A DNA stretch of 64,000 nt from Brasenia schreberi (lineage: Eukaryota > Streptophyta > Magnoliopsida > Nymphaeales > Cabombaceae), in NCBI GenBank assembly GCA_036023115.1, contig JAYKKT010000089.1, forward strand, positions 17,664,501 to 17,728,500, given 5' to 3'. Below the pieces are notes generated by a model that had not been told where the DNA came from, ran no database searches, and saw only the letters and a program-made list of their open reading frames with translations. This document shows, piece after piece, positions 32,355 through 44,749 of this stretch. Both the position numbers and the translations under genes were made by a program. The number at the start of each line of letters is the position of its first letter. Position 1 is the first letter of the stretch.

Positions 32355-34758
32355 AATGCCGGTAAAACTTTTTTTGTATAAGACCCCACCCAGAATGGTG
32401 TATCGGGTCGAAATCTTACGAATGAATGCCTTATCCTTGGATGTGGCATCCTCGGCGAATCCCCCATTTTCTAAAAACTGTTCGATGTCATATAACCAGG
32501 GTTTTCAATAGACTATGGGTTATTTTGGCAAATATCCAAGTCGTGTGTGGATGGGTGGGGCGCATGCCATATTTCCAAAGATCTGGTCCCTGAAATGGGA
32601 TCGACCTTCAGGGCTGAACCCAAGGAGGAGAGGGCATCGGTGATGCCATTGTCCTCTCTTCCTATGTGTGTGAGTTTACACTATTGGAAGGACTGGACCA
32701 ATCGAGTGGCCAACTCGTGATATGGAAGTAGTTTCTCATTACGTACTTGCCAAATTTTCAAAACCTGGTTTATGACAAGGAGCGAATCTCCAAAGACCTC
32801 GATGCATGATGCCCTAGAGTTTTCGAAATTCTTAAGCCTTGTATGAGTGCTTCATACTCGGCTACGTTGTTGGAACATTCGAAATCTAAGCGGACTGCTA
32901 TGGGAATCTCACCCTTTTTAGGGGAGATTAGGATGACCCCAGCGCCAGCCCCTCGTTGGTTTCATGCCCCATCAAAGTGCATCTTCCACACTTGGTTTTC
33001 GAAAGAATTTGCCAAAATGTGGCTTTGAAAATGGTTTTGCAATACGCCTTCATCAGGCATTTCAACAAGAGTGGGATATGCCTCCTCTAAGGGGAACTCA
33101 GCCACGTAATCTGCTAGGGCTTGCCCCTTAATGGAGATCTGGTGATGGTATTTCAGATCATACTCCATTAGAAGGAGTTGCCATTTGCCCAATCTACCCG
33201 TGAGAATGGGTTTTTCGAACAAGTGCTTGATTGGATCAAGCTTGGACACTATCCAGATCTCATGATCTAGGAAATAGTGTCCGAATTTCTGGCAGGCCCA
33301 GACTAGGGCCAAGCACGTCTTCTCCATGGCTTGATAATTTCGTTCATAAGCCAAGAGAGTTTTCGAAATGTATTGAGCCAACAGGGCTCCTAAAGCATTT
33401 GCATGCACGGAGATGTATAATAAAAGCGGTTTTCCTTGCTTTGGAGGGTTCAAAACGGGGGGATTAACTAAGTATACCTTCAGTCTCTCGAAGGACTTCT
33501 GGCATTCGTCATCCCATAAGAATTTCATGCCCTTCCTCAACAGTTTGTTGAAGGGTTCGCATCTAGTGGCCAGATTCGATATGAATCGGCGAACGGATTG
33601 TAAACGACCCTGGAGGCTACGGATTTGGGTGAGATTGGAGGGTGGAGCCATGTCTATGATGGCTCGACACTTAGAGGGGTCGACTTCTATTCCCCTTTGG
33701 CTCACCATAAAGCCCAGAAGCTTCCCTGATTCTACCCCGAACACACATTTTTGAGGGTTTAGCTTTACTTTGTAAAGCCTAAGCCTTTCGAAAATCTTTT
33801 GTAAACATTCCATATGGGTGCATCGGGTTTTGGATTTGGCCAAGAGATCATCTACATACACTTCTACAAGCTCATGAATTTGATCATGGAAGATCGTGGT
33901 CATGGCTCGTTGGTATGTTGCGCCGACATTTTTCAAACCAAAGGGCATGACTGTATAGCAATACGTGCCCCATGGGGTTGTGAAGGCGGTCTTACCCTGA
34001 TCTCGTGGACTTAGTTTGATTTGATTATAGCCTGAATAGCCATCCATAAATGAAAACATTTCATGATTTGAAGTACTATCGACTATCAAATCTATGTTTG
34101 GTAAAGGATAATTATCCTTTGGAGTGGCTTTATTCAGGTTTCAGAAATCGATGCATATTCGAATTTTCCCATTGGTTTTTCGAACCACAACGATATTTGA
34201 CAACCAATCAGAATACGCAATGGGTTTTATAAATCTGGCTTTTAGTAGATCTTCTAAACCCTCTTTGACTTGCGTGTGCACATTCGGGTGTATTTTCCTA
34301 AGCTTCTACTTTATGGGTTTTACACCTGCATCTAAGGGAAGACGATGCTCGACAATGCTGGGATCTATGCCCGGCATGTCTTCATACGTCCATGCAAACA
34401 CATCTAAATAGGTTCGTAGAAATGCAATGAATGCTAACCTTTCAGTTTCATGCAAGCATGCGCCTATTTTGATGATTTTGGGATTGGAATCATCCCCTAG
34501 GTTTACCTCTATGAAATCTCCTCCTACTGATTGGGAAGGTTTTTCAAAATCGAGAATCTTATGAAATTCTGGGAGCTCAGAAGTGGGATCTTCCTCAAGG
34601 GGATCCACTTCTGGGTTTTGATCATTCTCGTGGGCTATAGACTCGAGGGAATTTGATGCATGATTTTCAAATTGACCTGGTTTTTCTTGTTTTTCGACTT
34701 TTTTGATTTTAAACTTTTCAAATGTTTTTGTGTTTTTAGAAAAGGGATCTTCCGTCAT
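32355..34758 (-). pseudogene. pol: linker, RT and RNase H domains (element 1, broken)
   Basis: Starts at ATG 34756-34758 (minus). About 240 bp of the linker is missing; the joint lies in a shared AAAACCA, pointing to microhomology-mediated deletion. CAG to TAG stops the frame at 34306-34308, and AGA to TGA lies near 34140. From 34089 to 32962 a 375-codon frame covers RT (FMDGYSGYNQ, YVDD) and the connection RNase H, which has lost 12 codons in frame (ALLAQY directly joined to ISKTLLAY). CGA to TGA ends it at KMHFDGA, the start of the second RNase H; that domain continues in pieces to about 32500. Non-functional. Confidence 0.88.
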
Positions 34759-34784
34759 ACCTACAAAAGGGAAAACACTACGGG

Positions 34785-35402
34785 TTAGACTCGAAATAGG
34801 AGATCTAAATCGTAGGTTTCTTCTAAGGCAGGTTCCGGGGCACCCTTGACCCAGGTGGACATAGGGGGTGGTTCCGACGGTATTCGGGGAGTATAGCCGA
34901 TCCCATATCGGCTTGGATTGGCCCTAGGAAGGATGGGCTCTAGGAGACCTTGGTTCTGTGCCCCTAGACTTTTGTAGGGTGTGTAGCTCATGTTCAACAA
35001 CATGTTCCACGACTTTTTGTTTTTCGAAAAAGTTTGATACAAGTCGTGGTCCTGGAACATGCTATCGTCCATATTGTGCTCATATGGCCTCTTGTCCAGG
35101 GGCTTTGGAAATAGGGAGCACTTGGGTTTTCCTAGAAGGGTTAGAATCGGGAGGGGGCCTGCTTTGGGCGGCCCCTTCACACATACAACCTTCCTAGGGT
35201 TGTTTAACACGAGCCGAGTTGGCTCAATCACAATTTGCCCCAGGTTAGCCTCATAGGCCTGGGAGCTCAATAAACAAGGGGAGTTTATGATCCCTTGAAG
35301 CTGTGGGTGACTCTCACCTAGGATCACTACGACCTGGTCCCTAAAAGGGATCTTGACACACCTGTGGAAGGTGGATGGCACAACGCACAAACTGTGTATC
35401 TA
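34785..35402 (-). pseudogene. gag-pro C-terminal tail (element 1)
   Basis: Minus-strand continuation of the protease frame after a TGG to TAG stop at 35400-35402 in LLLGRPW. It encodes the Pro-rich tail ending LDLLFRV and stops 27 bases before the pol ATG, as in the other copies. No catalytic residues lie in this part. Confidence 0.82.
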
Positions 35403-36905
35403 GGGCCTTCCCAGCAACAGGTTATAATGGGGGTGGATGTCCAAGACATGGAACACCCCCGTGTGTTCGATCCCTCCCGTTTCCATTGGGAGTTCGATGG
35501 ATCCTAAAGGTCTAGACGCATTCCCATCGTATCCAGTGATAACGATGGGGCTTGGGTTCACTGAAGTCAAGGTGACTCCGATTTTGTACGCCACATGAAG
35601 TGGAAGGATGTTGAGCCCTCCTCCACCATCGACTAGGCACCTGTCCAGAGAGTGGTTGTTTAGAACCATCTCGATATGCAGGGCCTGGTTATGGGTTTCG
35701 TAGGGTCTATCTACATCATCTTCCGAAAAAGTGATGGGCGATTTTGCTCCTAATAAAGCCACTTGGGCAGACAAGGATTCCGGACTTATGTTCGAATCAA
35801 CCTTGGCCCTTTCTAGAATTTTCTCTAATACAAGTCTATGCCTAGGCGAGGTTTTTATAAGCTCTAAGATAGACATGTGAATAGGAATCTTTGAAAGGTG
35901 GTTTTTGAAATCATAAGGATTTAGGATGACTTTGTCCTTATCTGCTTTTGGCAAAACACTAGGGATACATGCTTTTGAGGGGCCAGGTACACTGACCACC
36001 TTTTGAGCACCTTGAAGGTGCGGGGGTTGGTAGATCCTTCCGGATCTAGTGACTTCCCCCACGACCAGCCTAGGGTTCACGCTAAATTTGGCTCTAAGGA
36101 TGAGCTGAGGAGAACCTTGGATTTTTAAAACTGGTTTTACCGGGTATTCCACTTTTGGTGGTCCCCGAATGACGACTTGCGCGGGCTTCTTGTATAGTAC
36201 AAGAATGGGCGCACAAGTAGGTCGACCAGGTTCTGGTTTTTGCGCTAGTTCCTTGGAAATGGTGAGGATACATACCTCCTTTCCTTTCCCACTGCCACTG
36301 GCGTGTTTGGGAAAGGGTTCCTTAAAGATAGCTTGAGGTGGCTCAGGTTCCGCAGTGACCTGGAGCCGGCCTTCTGCTATCAAGTTCTCAATTTTATTTA
36401 AGAGGGAGAAGCAGCGTTTGGTATCATGGCCTTTGAGCTGATGATACTTATAAAATCGGTTTAAATACCCCCCTTTGGAAGTGACTCCTTCAGGGATTTC
36501 AGGGAGTTCTATCATGTCCTGGGCAAGTAGGAGGTCTAGGACCTCCGACACAGGTTGCCCTAGTGGAGTATACTCCCATTTTTCAATCGGTTTTTGAAAA
36601 TTTCGCTCCCTCTTATTTTCTAATTTTTCAAAATTTTTGGAAGTGCTCGCCATGCCTAGATCTACCCGGACATTGGCGATTTTGTGGGGCTTTGCCCCTT
36701 TGTCCGTCGTGGGTAGCCCATATGCGATGGGCTTTTCCAAGCGGGTTTTTGGAACGGCACTTCTTTTCCACAAGTGATCGTATGTCCCTTTTCGCAAGTT
36801 GGTTTCGAAAAGGGAGGCCTTTTTGATCAACTTATGGAAAGTTGAAATCTCGTGGAGCGAGAGAAGGGTTTTTAACTCGCTTTTAAAGTTATCCAGGATG
36901 AGCAT
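35400..36905 (-). CDS. gag (zinc-knuckle part) and protease (element 1)
   Basis: 501 codons on the minus strand, starting after a stop at 36915. It includes the C-terminal half of the gag domain (LILDNFKSELKTLLSLHEIS), a linker, and a knuckle that reads RFYKYHQLKGHDTKRC: the first Cys of the Cys-His-His-Cys pattern is Tyr. The DNA/RNA-binding linker is followed by the protease with RCLVDGGGGLNILPLHV and ITGYDGNASRPLG. It ends at TAG 35400-35402 in the second protease motif. The frame start at 36905 is only the first Met codon after the break. Confidence 0.85.
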   Translation of the reverse strand: MLILDNFKSELKTLLSLHEISTFHKLIKKASLFETNLRKGTYDHLWKRSAVPKTRLEKPIAYGLPTTDKGAKPHKIANVRVDLGMASTSKNFEKLENKRERNFQKPIEKWEYTPLGQPVSEVLDLLLAQDMIELPEIPEGVTSKGGYLNRFYKYHQLKGHDTKRCFSLLNKIENLIAEGRLQVTAEPEPPQAIFKEPFPKHASGSGKGKEVCILTISKELAQKPEPGRPTCAPILVLYKKPAQVVIRGPPKVEYPVKPVLKIQGSPQLILRAKFSVNPRLVVGEVTRSGRIYQPPHLQGAQKVVSVPGPSKACIPSVLPKADKDKVILNPYDFKNHLSKIPIHMSILELIKTSPRHRLVLEKILERAKVDSNISPESLSAQVALLGAKSPITFSEDDVDRPYETHNQALHIEMVLNNHSLDRCLVDGGGGLNILPLHVAYKIGVTLTSVNPSPIVITGYDGNASRPLGSIELPMETGGIEHTGVFHVLDIHPHYNLLLGRP

Positions 36906-36914
36906 TATTGCGCA

Positions 36915-37664
36915 TCATTCAGATATGGGCTCTCGCACTTGGCCCAAAAGTGACCTCCATCTTATAATGAAGGCATGTACGTCTTCGTTCATGCCTTGCT
37001 TTGTATCCCTTAAGGTATTCAGGGTTGGCATGACTTCTACGTTGTGTGCAAATCTTTGCATGAAGCAGTTTGCTAACTCTTTAAAAGTAGCGAACTGGCT
37101 TAAGTTGTAGGAAGCCAGCCATTTGGCAGTTGTGCCTTTAAGGGATAAAGGGAACCAATACACCCATTTCATCGAGTCCTTTTTCTTCTTATGGGCTCGA
37201 CGTGAGAAACGTGAGAAAAGCTGCAAGTGAGACCTAGGATCTCCCATGCCATCATACCGATGGAAGTTCGGTATTTCATCATCACTGTCTGTTTCGTAAT
37301 CCATAGGAAGGAAATCAGACAGGGCGTAGCTTCTTTTCTCTTTATTCTGCCCTTTCAGCAACTGCTGTAGGGCTTTACGGTCCTTTTGTGTGAAGGACTC
37401 GTGGTATTGGTTGCCTTCCATTACGGAGGCCTCTTTGTGCTTGCGAGGTTTTTCTGATTTTTTCTTAGGCCTTTGTTCACCGTTTGATGAACATGAATCA
37501 CCTACTTCAGCCTCTTGACTGAGAGCATCGATTTTGGCCTCAAACTCCCTTCTCAAGTCCTCGATTTCATCTAGTTTTATTTTGTTTTTGAAAATCCTCC
37601 TAGAGTGAGAACTTGATAAGCATGAGCCTTGGCTCGACACTTCACTTGGATTGGATTTTGACAT
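36915..37664 (-). pseudogene. gag N-terminal half (element 1)
   Basis: ATG at 37662-37664 (MSKSNPSEVSSQG) follows the primer site by about 120 bases. It covers the coiled Glu/Lys segment, the Lys-rich stretch and most of the retrotransposon gag domain (FPLSLKGTTAKWLASYNL, LANCFMQRFAHN). A three-codon duplication (FSR) is present near 37200. GGA to TGA at 36915-36917 after GQVREPISE separates it from the rest of gag-pro. Confidence 0.87.
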
Positions 37665-37782
37665 GCTTTTCAAGCTTTTTCAAAATGTCCTAAGCACAAG
37701 CAAAGAAAACAAGTTAAAATGACACCTTTTACAAAAAATTTCGCAAGCTCCTAACTTAAAACTCGACTTTTGAAAGGCTCAC

Positions 37783-37800
37783 GTCCCATCGGGCATGCCA
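37783..37800 (-). promoter_or_regulatory. Primer-binding site of element 1
   Basis: Minus strand TGGCATGCCCGATGGGAC, five bases from the LTR end at 37806. Two differences from the element A and B site. Confidence 0.78.
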
Positions 37801-38961
37801 ATCTCTGTAGACGCGCGAAAATCCCCATGCCTCTTCGCCCTTTTCTGGGCTTGGAGTGGATCCTCTCGTGCGTCTAAGGCCTATTTGTGTAAACAGGGCG
37901 TGCCAGCTAGCTTACCTAAGCTAGCGAAGATGTATTTTAAACTGACTTCTAATCGTGGCGACTGTGAGCAAGTGAGCGCTTGTCGTCGCAGACCTTCTTG
38001 CACCAATGCGCAAGGGTCAGTCTGTACGCTTTGCAAAAATCGAGTTTTTGGGAGAGAAAGTCTACGAAGCGGTTCGAGGTGTCTAATTTGGGTCTTTTAG
38101 ATGCGATTGCATATTTTAGATCACGTGAATTTGCACATGTCTAAGTCTTTCCTTTTATCCCTTTTCGGGCCACCTAGTTTGTGTGTTATGAACACTCCAC
38201 TACGTGGGCGAATTCGAGCGGGGCTTGCTTTGATGCAATATGCGTCCTACCTCGTGGTATGGCGTAGATGCAATGCAAACTCACGCTACTCCAAAGGGAA
38301 AACCCGAAATGTAAAGACAATGCCGAAGGGAAATGACTTGAAATGTAAATGCCGAAGGGAGATATGTATATAGAGTATGTATATGGGCCCTTACTCGGGT
38401 CTTGCAAATAAGAGCGAAGGCTCAATGTGGGTGCGTGCTTGAATTGAAAGACTTACACACACGACATGAAATTAAACCCAAATATAACTTGCAGTATGGC
38501 CTTGATTAAGGTCTTGGGAATAAGAGCGAAAGCTCAATGTGTGTGAGTGCTTGAATTGAAGTACTATACACACAACATGAAATTAAACCCAAATAGTATA
38601 ACACGGCCCTTACTTGGGTCTTTCAAATAAGAGCGAAGGCTCAATGTGTGTGAGTGCTTGAATTGAAAGACTTACACACACGACATGAAATGAAACCCAA
38701 ATAGTATAGGTCGGCCCTTACTTGGGTCTTTCAAATAAGAGCGAAGGCTCAATGTGTGTGAGTGCTTGAATTGAAAGACTTACACACACGACATGAAATG
38801 AAAGCCCAAATAGTATAACACGGCCCTTACTTGGGTCTTTCAAATAAGAGCGAAGGCTCAATGTGTGTGAGTGCTTGAATTGAAAGACTTACACACACGA
38901 CATGAAATGAAACCCAAATAGTATAGGTCGGCCCTTACTTGGGTCTTTCAAATAAGAGCGA

Positions 38962-38966
38962 AGGCT
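38962..38966 (+). repeat. Target-site duplication AGGCT (S1, left)
   Basis: AGGCT just before TGTAGACGCG; the partner at 42258-42262 restores GAGCGAAGGCTCAATGTG, the normal array sequence. Confidence 0.95.
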
Positions 38967-39558
38967 TGTAGACGCGCGAAAATCCCCGCCTCTTCGCCTT
39001 TTTCAGGGCTTGGAGCGGATCCTCTCGTGTGTCTAAGGCCTATGTATGCAAATAGGGCGTGCCAGCTAGCTTATTTAAGCTAGCGAAGATATTTTTAACA
39101 CTGACTTCTAAACGTGGCGACTGTGAGCAAGTAAGCTCTTGTCGTCGCAGACCTTCTTGCACCGATGTGCAAGGGTCAATCTGTACGCTTTGCAAAAATC
39201 GAGTTTTTTTGGAGAGAAAGTCTACGAAGCGGTTCGAGGTGTCTATTTCGGGTCTTTAAGATGCGATTGCATGTTTTAGATCACGTGGATTTGCACGTGC
39301 CTAAGTCTTTTCTTTTATCCCTTTTCGGGCCACCTAGTTTGTGTGTTATGAACACTCCACTACATGGGCGAATTCGAGCGGGGCTTGCTTCGATGCAATA
39401 TGCATCCTACCTCGTGGTATGGCGTAGATGCAATGCAAACTCACGCTACTCCAAAGGGAAAACCCGAAATGTAAAGACAATACTGAAGGGAAATGACTGA
39501 AGGGAAATAACTGAAGGGAAATAACCGAAGGGAGATATGTATATAGATTATGTATATG

Positions 39559-40068
39559 AGCCCTTACTCGGGTCTTGCAAATAAGAGCGAAGGCTCAATG
39601 TGGGTGCATGCTTGAATTGAAAGACTTACACACACGACATGAAATTAAACCCAAATATAAATTGCAGTATGGCCTTGACTAAGGTCTTGGGAGTAAGAGC
39701 GAAGGCTCAATGTGTGTGAGAGTGCTTGAATTGAAAGACTACCCACACGACATAAATGAAACCCAAATATAACTGCAATAAGGCCTTTACTAAGGTCTTG
39801 GGAGTAAGAGCGAAGGCTCAATGTGTGTGAAAGTGCTTGAATTGAAAGACTTACTCACACGACATGAAATAAAACCCAAATATTATAGGTCGGCCCTTAC
39901 TTGGGTCTTTCAAATAAGAGCGAAAGCTCAATGTGTGTGAGAGTGCTTGAATTGAAAGACTTACTCACACGACATGAAATGAAACCCAAATAGTATAGGT
40001 CGGCCCTTACTTGGGTCTTTCAAATAAGAGCGGAAGCTCAATGTGTGTGAGTGCTTGAATTGAAAGAC
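39559..40068 (-). repeat. Tandem array in S1
   Basis: About five reverse-oriented units of ~105-112 bp, a mix of common and CTTGGGAGTAAGAGCG variant units. Confidence 0.9.
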
Positions 40069-41023
40069 TACGCACCCAACTTAAACAAAACCCTTCGAAA
40101 ATGAAAGTATATATATACACTTATGTATTAGGGGCTGATTAGGCCCGTGTGTGTTCAAAATCGTGCACGACTAAGAGAGTGCACGTGTGTGGTTGTGCCA
40201 AGCCACGTTATTACAAGCGGGGGGAGACTATGCTCCGTTATTACAACCCCGTATCAAATTGAATCTCAAGCAAGTATACAACTAAAGACCGAGTTTAGAC
40301 ACTTACGAGTAGCTGGTCCGTAGAGGCCTTGCTTGAGCGTGGGCTTGGCCTTCGCCTTGGGCTGCAAATGGGAGCTCCGCGAGGAGGGGTGAACAAAAGT
40401 GCTGGCCGACTACAAGGGGGGCGCGGGATAGGTGCCTCGAAGGTGGCCGGCTGCAAGTGGGTGTCGCCTTGATGATGGGAACTAAAGGGGCTGGGCAAGG
40501 TGAGTGTTTAGGGTCACTAGGAGAGTCGAGTGTTTAGGGAAGGTGGACCTAAAGGGGAGTTTATGGGGAGGCCGAATGGGACACCTAGGGGAAGGCCGAA
40601 TGGGATAGGAGGGTTAGGTAGTGGCCGGTAGCTTGGGGTTATGCTAGGTTCGGCTAAGTGAAAAGGGTGGTGGCAAAAGGCTGAGATGATGATAGGGTGG
40701 GTGGCTAGGAGTGGGGAGGTAGTAGAGAAGGGTTTTGGTAGAGTGTAGGGTACTTACCGAATGGGGAGAGGCGGTGGAAGGCAAGGAGAAGCAGCCGGAT
40801 GTGGGCTCTTGGCTGGTTCGGTTGGGTGAAGGTGGTGGCGTCCGGTTGGGGGATGGTGGTGGATGGAAGAGGGAAGGTGGCAGTGCAGGTAGAGCTGGTG
40901 GAGCAGGTGGAGAGTGGAGCAGGCGGGCCGGTGGAGAGTGGAGCCGGCTGGGCTGGAAAGGGATGGTCTCGGCTGGGTGAGGTGAGGGCTCTCGCTTTCA
41001 AAACCCGCCCCCAAGGGGGGGGG

Positions 41024-41031
41024 TTTAAATA
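41024..41031 (-). promoter_or_regulatory. TATA-like core of S1 (TATTTAAA)
   Basis: TTTAAATA on the plus strand, at the place where the other subtype has TTTATATA. Confidence 0.55.
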
Positions 41032-42257
41032 GGGGATGGGTAGGTCGGTTAGGGCTGGGCTTGGGGTAGTGGTTAGGTGGTTTAGGTAGGGTGGTATGTA
41101 GATAAGGTGGACTGGAAAGGGTTGGGCCAGATATTTTGAAAACTAGGGGTTTGGGTAGATTGTGGGCTAGGGGTGGTTTAGGGGTTTAGGGCTAGGTTAG
41201 GTGGTTGGGTTTTAGGGTGAGGTTTAGTGAACTAGGTTAGGTGATTAGGCTAGGATTAGGGAAATTAATCTAGGTTTAGGGAAGGATTAGGGAAGTGGGT
41301 TAGGTGATTAGGTTGGGATTAGGCTGGGATTAGGGAAGTAGGTTAGGTGATTAGGTTCAGATTAGGGGTGGATTAGGGGTTTAGGCTAGGATTAGGCGTT
41401 TTGGGTTAGGTTTAGGTGAAGGAGCTCCCTTAGCATGGCCCATAGACCTTGACCACCTCATGTTGGTGCAGCCCTAGGTTAGGTTTTAGCTAATTACAAG
41501 CTTAAACCCAATTAATTAGGCTAACCGACATGATTAACCCCAAACTTGACACACAAGTCAAGCTTAATTACAACCACACTTGATCTTATCCATCCCCACT
41601 CTCTCTCATGCCCATAATCCCACGTGAATTTCAAGTGGGCCCCACCTCCATTTATGAGAAGGTGATGTGGGCCATGGATATGGATATTGGATTGGATTTT
41701 TGAATCCAAATCCAAATCCAAGTCCACACATGGGATTGGATTGGGATCTGGATATATATGGTCCAGATCCAATCCAAACTGAACTCTGACTCCTTCGAGT
41801 TGTATTCGAAATGAACGGTTTGTGTTGGGCCTGACAGCATCAGTGCTCCATCTGCATTGGGTCTTCGCCAACATGATCGTCCGCCTCTATTTTCGCCTTC
41901 CGGAGATGACTTCAAAGGATGTTTTGATGATAACAGGGTCTTGGACGTTCGAGATCCTGGGGGTGTGAATTTGATACAAGAGTTGCGGTGCCGGGCTCGA
42001 CATGTGCTCCGGTTCCGGGCTCTTCTTAGCTCTCCTGGTCCTGTCTTGATCGAGCCAAGCCGCTTCGGGGTTTCAAAACATGTTTTAAAAAGGTTTTAAA
42101 AGCCATATCATATGTTTTTGAAGGATAAAGTTTAAAACATATATACAGGGGTGTTTGGAAGGCTCCTGGGTTTCCAGACTCAAAATGGCCCTTTGGGGCT
42201 GCTTGTATAAAACCAGGTTGTTTTTGAAGAAATTCGTGGGATTTCGGGGTGTTTACA

Positions 42258-42262
42258 AGGCT
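42258..42262 (+). repeat. Target-site duplication AGGCT (S1, right)
   Basis: Directly after GTGTTTACA; pairs with 38962-38966. Confidence 0.95.
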
Positions 42263-43503
42263 CAATGTGTGTGAGTGCTTGAATTGAAAGACTTACACAC
42301 ACGACATGAAATGAAACCCAAATAGTATAGGTCGGCCCTTACTTGGGTCTTTCAAATAAGAGTGAAAGCTCAATGTGTGTGAGTGCTTGAATTGAAAGAC
42401 AACACACCCAACTTAAGCAAAACCCTACAAAATTAAAGTATATGTATATACTTATGTATTAGGGGCTGATTAGGCCCGTATGTGTTCAAGATCGTGCACA
42501 ACTAAAAGAGTGCACGTGTGTGGGTGTGCCAAGCCACGTTATTACAAGCGGGGGGAGACTACGCTCCTTTATTACAACCTCGTATCGAATTGAATCTCAA
42601 GCAAGTATACAACTAAAGACCGAGTTAGGCACTTACTAATAGCTGGTCCGAAGATGCCTTGCTTGAGCATTGGCTTGGCCTTCGCCTTGTGCTGCAAAAG
42701 GGAGCTCCGCGAGGTTGAACGGCAAGGGGAGGTGCTGGCCGGATACCTTGGGCGCGCGGGAAGGGCGCCTTGAAGATGGCCGGCTGCTAAGGAGGGGCTC
42801 TTTTTGATGTGTTGGGTTAAAGGGCCTAAGGAGGCTCACTAAGGGAGTATGGCACTAAGGGAAGCTCAAAGGAAGACCTAATGGGGCACCTAAGGTTGGC
42901 GGGTTGCTGGCCGAGTGAAGGGGCAACAGTCGGTTGGAGTGGCCGACTAGGAGGGCTTAGTGGTGGCGGGTAGTTGGGGAGCTATGGAGCGATGTAAGGT
43001 AGGGGAGCTAGCTAGGAGATGGGGCCAGGGGGTAGTGGTTGTAGTAGGTGTATTAGGATGATACGGGCAGGTTTTAGGGAGTCGGATAGGGTGGCCGAAT
43101 GGGTCTAAAAGGTCTAGGTGGTGGCGGGTAGTTAGGGAGCTATGGGTTCGGCTGAGTGAGAAGGGTGGCAGCAAGTGGAAGGGATGATGTTAGGGTGATA
43201 GGGGAATGGATTAGGTGGTTGAGAGTGGAGAGGGAGTGAAGAAGTAGTAAGGCAAGATGTAGGGGACTTACCGGGTGAAGAAATGGTGGCGGGTGGAAGG
43301 GAATCCACCGGATGATGGTGGCGGTGGTGGTGGCGTTCGGCTGGAAGGTAGTGGTGTAGGTGGTGGCGGGATGTGGAGCAGGTGGTGGTGGGATGTGGAG
43401 CAGGTGGAGCGGGTGGAGCAGGCGGCTGAGCTTGGGGAAGTGGAGGACCCGACTAGGAAGGTGGGGCGGCTAGATCATGAAACCCGCCCCCAAGCGGGGG
43501 GGG

Positions 43504-43511
43504 TTTATATA
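43504..43511 (-). promoter_or_regulatory. TATA box of element 1 5' LTR
   Basis: TTTATATA on the plus strand, reading toward element 1 gag on the minus strand. S1 now lies between this core and the gag. Confidence 0.65.
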
Positions 43512-44749
43512 GGGCTGGGTTAGGTCGGTTAGGGCTGGGTTTGGGGTAGTGGTTAGGTAGTTTAGGTAGGGTGGTATGATGATAAGGTGGGCTGGAAAGG
43601 GTAGGGCCAGATATTTTAGATACAAGTGGTTTGGGTAGGTTGTGGGCTAGGGGTGGTTTAGAGGTTTAGGGTTTAGTTAGGTGGGTTGGTTCTAGGGTGA
43701 GGTTTAGTGAGCTAGGTTAGGTGATTAGGCTAGGATTAGGCTAGGTTTAGGGTAATTAACCTAGGTTTAGGGAAGGATTAGGGAAGTGGGTTAGGTGATT
43801 AGGTTGGGATTAGGCCGGGATTAGGCAAGTGGGTTAGGTGATTAGGCTCAGATTAGGGCCGGATTAGGGTGGAAGGCTAGGATTAGGTGTTTTGGGTTAG
43901 GTTTAGGTGAAGGAGCTCCCTTTGCATGGCCCATAGACCTTAACCACATCATGTTGGTGCAGCCCTAGGTTAGGTTTTGGCTTATTACAAGCTTAAACCC
44001 ACTTAATTAGGCTAACCCACATGATTAACCCCAAACTTGACACACAAGTGAAGCTTAATTACAACACACACTTGATCTTATCCTCCCCCACTCTCTCTCA
44101 TGCCCATAATCCCACGTGAAATTCAAGTGGGCCCCACCTCCATTTATGAGAAGGTGATGTGGGCCATGGATATGGATATTGGATTGGATTTTTGAATCCA
44201 AATCCAAATCCAAGTCCATACATGGGTTTGGATTGGGATCTGGATATATATGGCCTAGATCCGATCCAAACTGAACTCTGACTCCTTCGAGCTGTGTTCG
44301 AAACGAACGGTTTGTGCGGGGCCTGACAGCATCAGTACTCCGTCTTCGTTGGGTCTTCGCCAACATGATCGTCCGCCCCTGTTTTTGCCTTCCGGAGATG
44401 ACTTCAAATGACGTTTTGATGATAACAGGGTCTTGGACGTTCGAGATCCTGGGGGTGTGAATTTGATACAAGAGTTGTTGTGCCGGCCTCGACATGTGCT
44501 CCGGTTCTGGGCTCTCCTTAGCTCTCCTGGTCCTGTCTGGATTAGGCCAAGCTGCTTCAAGGTTCCAAAACATGTTTTAAAAAGGTTTTAAAAAGCCATA
44601 TTGTATGTTTTCGAAATACAGAGTTTAAAACATATGTACAGGGTTGTCTGGAAGGCTCCTGGGTTTCCAGACTCAAAATGGTCCCTTTGGGGCTGCTTTT
44701 ACAAAACCAGATGGATTTGAGAAATTCATGGGATTTTGGGGTATTTACA

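Larger units (their letters stand above)
38967..42257 (-). mobile_element. Solo LTR S1 inside element 1 5' LTR
   Basis: 3,291 bp from TGTAGACGCG to GTGTTTACA with exact AGGCT on both sides and no internal sequence. Such solo LTRs come from recombination between the two LTRs of one element. It belongs to the TATTTAAA subtype (core at 41024-41031), like elements B and C, whereas its host LTR is of the TATATAAA subtype. Tandem array 39559-40068; hairpin 39065-39084 with the decamer complement at 39055-39064. Confidence 0.95.
38387..42400 (-). repeat. Tandem array of element 1 5' LTR, interrupted by S1
   Basis: Reverse-oriented ~107-112-bp units at 38387-38966, resuming at 42258-42400 after the solo LTR. 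Common and variant units alternate much as in the 3' LTR array at 9375-9983. Confidence 0.88.
8776..44749 (-). mobile_element. Element 1: minus-strand Tat-type retrotransposon inside element A
   Basis: Reads right to left: 5' LTR (44749 down to 37806, split by solo LTR S1), primer site 37783-37800, gag-pro, pol, 3' UTR (split by element 2) and 3' LTR (12314 down to about 8776). Both LTRs have the TATATAAA-type core and matching leaders, so they form a pair. The flanks AGGTA (8771-8775) and AGGTG (44750-44754) are nearly a 5-bp duplication, but the host sequence on the left is gag and on the right is RT; see findings. Coding frames carry several stops and two internal deletions. Confidence 0.9.
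37806..44749 (-). repeat. Element 1 5' LTR, split by solo LTR S1
   Basis: Own sequence is 37806-38966 and 42263-44749. The left piece holds U5 and most of the tandem array; the right piece holds the rest of the array, leader, TATA (43504-43511) and U3, ending TATTTACA at 44749. S1 sits inside an array unit at an AGGCT site. Outside the insertion it matches the 3' LTR at 8776-12314 well. Confidence 0.92.
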
